Shown here: positions 59,340 to 64,000 of the stretch, in pieces
Layout: each line of letters opens with the position of its first letter
How positions within the stretch are numbered: position 1 is the first letter of the stretch
NCBI RefSeq assembly: GCF_030272615.1
Contig: NC_081415.1
Coordinates: forward strand, 416,916,757-416,980,756
Source: Cryptomeria japonica
Taxonomy: Eukaryota > Streptophyta > Pinopsida > Cupressales > Cupressaceae
Reading direction: 5' to 3'
Length of the DNA stretch: 64,000 nucleotides
Position numbers and translations under genes: made by a program
The notes under the pieces: model-generated
Databases searched by the model: none
Told to the model about the DNA's origin: nothing
The model's input: the letters and a program-made list of their open reading frames with translations, nothing else

Positions 59340-61228
59340 CTCCCCTGGATCCCTTTGGTTTGCAGAGCAACCACATTCCTCAATGGGTGTTTTAGAATGG
59401 GAAGTGGGTTGATGTGCTTGCTTTGGAGAAGAATGAGTGGCGCCGCAAGGATAGTAGGTGGCCAAGGTCTAAATATTTCAAGGGATTTTTTCGTTCGCAG
59501 AAGAAGAAAGTAGTGAGGCCTAATCAGAAGCCCTCTTAGGATTCATCTGCGAATTTTCAAAGAATTGGGGGGTCTGAAAATAACCCTAGAGGCATTTCTG
59601 GTTTCGGTAAGGTGGCGGTTGAAAATTCCGTAGGGGTTTCATGACCATCTATGACAATTCCATCCGTTCAGGATAAGGACAAGCCCTTGAGTAAGGAGCT
59701 CTCGATGGATAAGGTTTGGCTGCCGATACCTTGCATTTTTGCGGTTGAAGCCCCATTTGACAAAAAAGCTAGGGATTTGCATTCTCTAGCCGTATTAATT
59801 TAGGTTTGGGGTGATAACATTTTTCTCTCCAAGCTTCATCATAAGATTCACTCGCTCTGGTATGGTACGCTTTACTTTCAGGTTCTTTCTTCGAGCTCTT
59901 TCATTTTTATCTTTGACTCCGAGGATGCTAAACAACAATCTCTGTTAAAACCGTTCTTTTGGGTTGGTCGTAATTTAATTTTTGTTGAGAATTGGAAACC
60001 CCTTTTTTCTGCTTCTCAGGATATTGTTAAAACTATCCCTACTTGGTTCTCACTACCTGGGCTTCCATATGAATTTTCTGACCATGATATTTTACATAGA
60101 ATTGGGGATTCCTTTGGAAATTTTATTCATTCACATTCAGTATTTGAGGATGGGGTTTTTAGGGTTAAGATTTGTGTGTTACTTACTTCATCCTCTATGA
60201 TCCCTCATAATTGTAATTTAAAATCTATTGATGGGATTTGGCGGCAGAGTATTGTTCGTGATTCTGAATGGTTTGTAAAGTCTTCTATGGTTATGGATTC
60301 TTCTTTATTTACTTCCCTCAAAGGATTTTTGTTTGGTGATAAGGTGGTTTGCCCCTCAAAGTATGCTAATATAAATGTTGAAAACCTTGATTCTTCTATT
60401 GGACATGAAAATCGAATGCACAATGCTTCTCACCCTATGTGTTTGTCAAAATCAATTAATCCTCAAGGGACTTCTAATTTGGAGAATGCTGTCCCTATTG
60501 GGGATGCATCTCTCCCTACAGTGGATGTGCAAAAAGTTAAGGGGGTTATGGGGATAGATCCTCCTTTATGACTTCCTAATGAGGGGAGTTTGGTTATGAA
60601 TTATGCTGGCCTGCCTCAGAGGGAATCACATCCTTTGGTTAATGGTTTTGACTCGACTTCATTTCTTCCTGATGAGGGTTTAATTTCTCAAGTTCAGAGG
60701 CTAGTTTATGAACATAATATTACTCTGAATTCTGATGTTACTAATAAGGTGGTAGATGCGATTGATTAGGACTTGGTCAATTTGAATTCCTTGTTAGCTA
60801 TCCCTCCGACCTCCAATCCTTTTGAAATTCTCTCTCCAGATAAAGCTCAAGATTGTGAGAATGCCTTGTGTGTGGTCAGTAGTGTTGATTTTGAACATGC
60901 AATTAACAAGCCTTTGGTTTAGATTCCTTTGTCTCCCTCATCTCCTTCTCCTTCTCCTGCTAAGCAAGGTAGGAAGCCAAAGGCATTTTATACACAGTTG
61001 GAAATAGATGCTGGAATTCAGTCTACGCTTCTGAGCCCGGGTTCTGGTTCTGTGAAAATGAAAATAAAATTTAGCCCTCCTTTTACTAGGTCAGTTGCCT
61101 CCAAATGTAGTCTTCAGGCTTCTTTTGGGATGGGCATTGTTGGTTTTGGTGATGCTATTGAAAAGAGGGGAGAGAATGCCTCCCCTCAAGAGCAATGCAG
61201 GTCATTTCTTGGAATGTTAGGGGCTTAA
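59340..61228 (+). pseudogene. LINE B ORF1
   Basis: One frame runs through this span with about six stops (for example 59393, 59537, 59641, 59801, 60569). It begins with a block around NGKWVDVLALEKNEWRRKDS. The central part (about 59860-60330) has PTWFSLPGLPYEFSD, resembling the DUF4283-like RNA-binding region of plant LINE ORF1. A basic Pro/Ser-rich C-terminus ends at 61228. No CCHC knuckle is seen. ORF1 proteins bind LINE RNA. The ORF2 start lies inside its last codons. Confidence 0.7.
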
Positions 61229-62130
61229 ACACCCTAACAAGAGATGCTTGGTTAAGTCACAGTTAGACTTAATGAAGTGTGATGTGCTTATGTTGCAAGA
61301 AACTAAGTTAAGTATGCAGGGTGCTGAATTTTTGTTTTCTAATTGAAAAGCTTGGAAATTTTGTGTTTCCCCCTCTGCGGGGGCTTCTGGGGGTTTAGCT
61401 TTTCTTTGGAATGATGTTTCTACTGAATTATCTTTCATTGTCTCTGCCCCTCTATGAATGTTGGCATTGGTTAAAAGAAAAGTTTCTAATGTGAAATTCT
61501 GGTTATTTAATGTTTATGGTCCAATCTCTATTTTGGGGAAAAGAGTCCTTTGGGATTCTTTAACTGTTGCTTCCTCTCCTCTACGAGGCCAATTTGTGGT
61601 TTTTGGTGGAGACTTTAATGCTATTTCTTGTGAAGATGATAAAATTGGGGGCATTTTACCAAATAAACGTATTATGATTGATTTTACTACTTGTATTCAG
61701 AATAATGGTTTGTTGGACTATAAAGCTTTGAATGGTCCTTTTACTTGGACAAATATGAGGAAAGACTTTTCACAAATTTTTGAAAGACTTGATCGGTTTT
61801 TGATTTTTGATAAGTGGGTCTCTTCAGATGTGGGTGTTATTGCTATGGTATTGCCCAATTCGGGATTTGATCATTTTCCCATCATGTTGTCTATTCTGGA
61901 TGATAGGGCTCCTGGGAAATCATCATTTAAATTTGAGCCTATGTGGTTTATAGATCCTTCTTTTCTGATGCTCTTGGAATCTTGGTGGGCCTCAACCCCT
62001 TTTATTTCTAGAACTAGAATGTTTCATTTTGTCAAAAAGCTCTCCTTTATTAAAGAAAAGATTAAGTCTTGGAATGTCTTGCATTTTAAAAACATTTTCT
62101 CTGAGAAATTTAGTATCTAGGAAGAGCTTG
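61195..62130 (+). pseudogene. LINE B ORF2 endonuclease (EEP)
   Basis: ATG at 61195 gives MQVISWNVRGLN, 34 bases inside the end of ORF1 in another frame. After a 1-base shift the sequence continues NKRCLVKSQLDL, LMLQETKL (catalytic Glu), FNVYGPIS, VVFGGDFNAIS and FTWTNMR. LDRFLIF and SGFDHFPIML (SDH-type motif, changed to FDH) close the domain. The frame is open at 61458-62120. Confidence 0.9.
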
Positions 62131-64000
62131 AAGTTTTAAATTCTGTGGTTATGAATATTGGGATGGATTCTTCTACCTTTGATAATCATAAATTGTTAAA
62201 TTCGTAGCTTGAGGAAGTTCTTTCTCGTGAGGAAATCTATTGGCGACAGAAATCTAGGGATCTATGGCTTGTTGAAGGAGATAGGAACACCAAATTTTTT
62301 CATTCATCCACTAAATTAAAATGATAGCGAAATAGGATTTCTTGTATTCAAGATCCTGATGGGGTATTTCTTTCTGAGGAGAAGGATATTGCCGCCGAGG
62401 CTATCAAATTTTTTAAATCTTTATTGACTGAGGAATCTTCTGCTTTTGATGATAGCTTTTCTTTAGCTATCCCTCAACTTATTTCGATAGAGGATAATAA
62501 TATGCTAATGGCTCCTTTTTCTGCTCATGAAGTTAAGTAGGTTCTCTTCTCTATGGCACTTGACAAGGCTCCTAGGTCTGATGGTTTTACTGCTCTGTTT
62601 TTTCATAAGTGTTGGTCTTTTCTTGGGGAAGAACTTCTTCTTGTTTTAGAGGAGGCTAGGTGTAATAGATCCATTTTGAAAGAACTAAACACAACCCTTA
62701 TTGCCATCATTCCAAAATTAGAGAATCCTAAGTCCTTTGTTGATTTTTGACCAATTGCATTATGTAATACATTATATAAGATAATCACTAAAGCAATATC
62801 TATGCGGCTTGACAAGCTTATTCCTAAGATTGTTTCGGGTGAACAGGGTGGTTTTGTTCCGGGTAGGGAGACGACTGAAGGGGACATTGTAGCTCATGAG
62901 ATTTTTCATTCTATCTCTCATCTTTCTATTCCTGCCATGATTCTTAAATTAGATATGATGAAAGCTTATGATAGGGTTAGTTGGCAGGCTCTCTCATCTG
63001 TTCTTAAGAAAATTGTGTTTGGGGACAAGTGGGTGAAATGATCTATGCATGTATTTCTACTACTAGGCTTTCTATGATTTTGAATGGTTCCCCATGTGGG
63101 TTTTTGCTTGTTCCAGAGGTCTTAGGCAAGGGGATCCTTCGTCTCCTTTCTTGTTTATTATCTTAGCCGAAGCTCTTAGCAGAGCTATTTTGGCTGCAAG
63201 GGAGAGTGGTCTTTGGAAGGGAATTAGTATTCCAAATATGGCTGCTAGACACTCTCATTGCCTCTTTTCTGATGACAATTTATTGTTTGGCCATGCCACT
63301 ATGGATGAGGAAAGATTTATTAGTAAGATTATAAGGGATTATTCTACTTTCTTTGTCCAGAAGGTGAATAATGATAAATCTAAGGTTTTTTTTCTTAAAG
63401 TTTCCCCTTTGGTGCAATCAAGATTGATCAACTTTTGGGGTTTCACTGTTGGTCAGTTCCCTTGTAAGTATTTGGGGATTCCATTTTTACTAAATCTGAG
63501 AAACATAATTTTTGGGAAAGAATTTCCGCTTCCCTTTCATCAAGGGTTCTCTTTTGGACTCATAAATGGATTAATTTTCTAGGGAAGATTGTTCTTATTA
63601 AGGTTGTTTTAAATGCGGTTCCTATTTATTTGATGTCTGTTTTAAAGGCTCCCAAGAAATCAGTTTCTAATTTGTAGTCAATTTTGAGGTCATTTTTGTG
63701 GAATGATAATGTAAATAATAGGGCTTGAATTCTTTTGCTGGCTTGGGATAAGGTCTGCTCTCTAAAGGATAGGGATGGTGCAGCGATTAGGGACTTAAGC
63801 AAGCAGAATTTGGCTTTAGGTGCTAAGTTAGTATGGAAGTTATATAAGTAGCCCTCTTCTAAGTGGGCATCTATTTTATTTGCAAAATATTTAAGAAATT
63901 GTCTCAGGGAGGCTATTTTTACTGCCTCCTCGCTTCTTAAGGGTTCTGAAATTTGGAATTTCATGGTGGAATGTAGGTCTATTATTCTTCTTGGTTTATC
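62131..64000 (+). pseudogene. LINE B ORF2 reverse transcriptase, cut by the window end
   Basis: Motifs in order: [13 protein letters not shown] near 62270; LDKAPRSDGFTALFFHKCW near 62560; ALCNTLYKIITK near 62760; GGFVPGRETTEGDIVAHE near 62850; LKLDMMKAYDRVSW near 62945; GLRQGDPSSPFLFI near 63115; and FSDD at 63265-63276, where FADD is usual. FPCKYLGIPF follows. Stops and frameshifts separate the blocks. The zinc-binding and RNase H parts would lie beyond 64000. Confidence 0.92.

Overview
This window looks like intergenic heterochromatin from a large plant genome, and I recognise no host gene in it. Plant origin is supported by Ty3/gypsy elements with a plant-type second RNase H, a chromodomain integrase, a protease followed by a G-patch, initiator tRNA-Met primer sites, and L1-type LINEs with a C-terminal RNase H. 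The density and decay of nested elements fit a gymnosperm or another very large plant genome, but the sequence does not fix the species.

Layout. 1-741: unrecognised sequence ending in an AT-rich repeat. 742-16285: a Tat/Ogre-like Ty3/gypsy element on +. Two direct repeats of about 5.0 and 4.3 kb flank one gag-protease-RNase H-RT-RNase H-integrase unit. Each repeat carries a decayed reading frame of about 1,000 codons and a dense array of inverted TTGAAC motifs. A primer site with leader follows both repeats, as expected of a tandem array. 16286-17398: nothing recognised. 17399-25883: a decayed L1-type LINE on the minus strand, split by three solo-LTR-like insertions; at two of them the interrupted reading frame resumes across the target duplication. 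25884-30208: remains of a minus-strand Ty3/gypsy element (LTR, polypurine tract, protease plus G-patch). 30209-32241: a plus-strand LTR, primer site and leader.

32242-45185: a complete LTR element on the minus strand with CCTTC on both sides. Its LTRs are about 4.6 kb and its 3.8-kb interior is non-coding, so it is a Large Retrotransposon Derivative (LARD). It must be moved by proteins of another element. 45186-about 49770: integrase C-terminus and an env-position reading frame of a further Ty3/gypsy element on +. 49774-52417: a minus-strand gag with four zinc knuckles, a primer site and an LTR, which cuts the next element. 52418-58335: a nearly full-length but decayed chromovirus on the minus strand whose pol ends inside its LTR. 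58336-59290: AT-rich sequence containing an inverted relative of 560-741. About 59340-64000: a second L1-type LINE on +, cut by the window end.

Every coding region carries stops and frameshifts, many of them C-to-T or G-to-A changes as expected from deamination of methylated cytosine. The LARD is the youngest-looking insertion. The most interesting object is the reading frame shared by both long repeats of the 742-16285 element.
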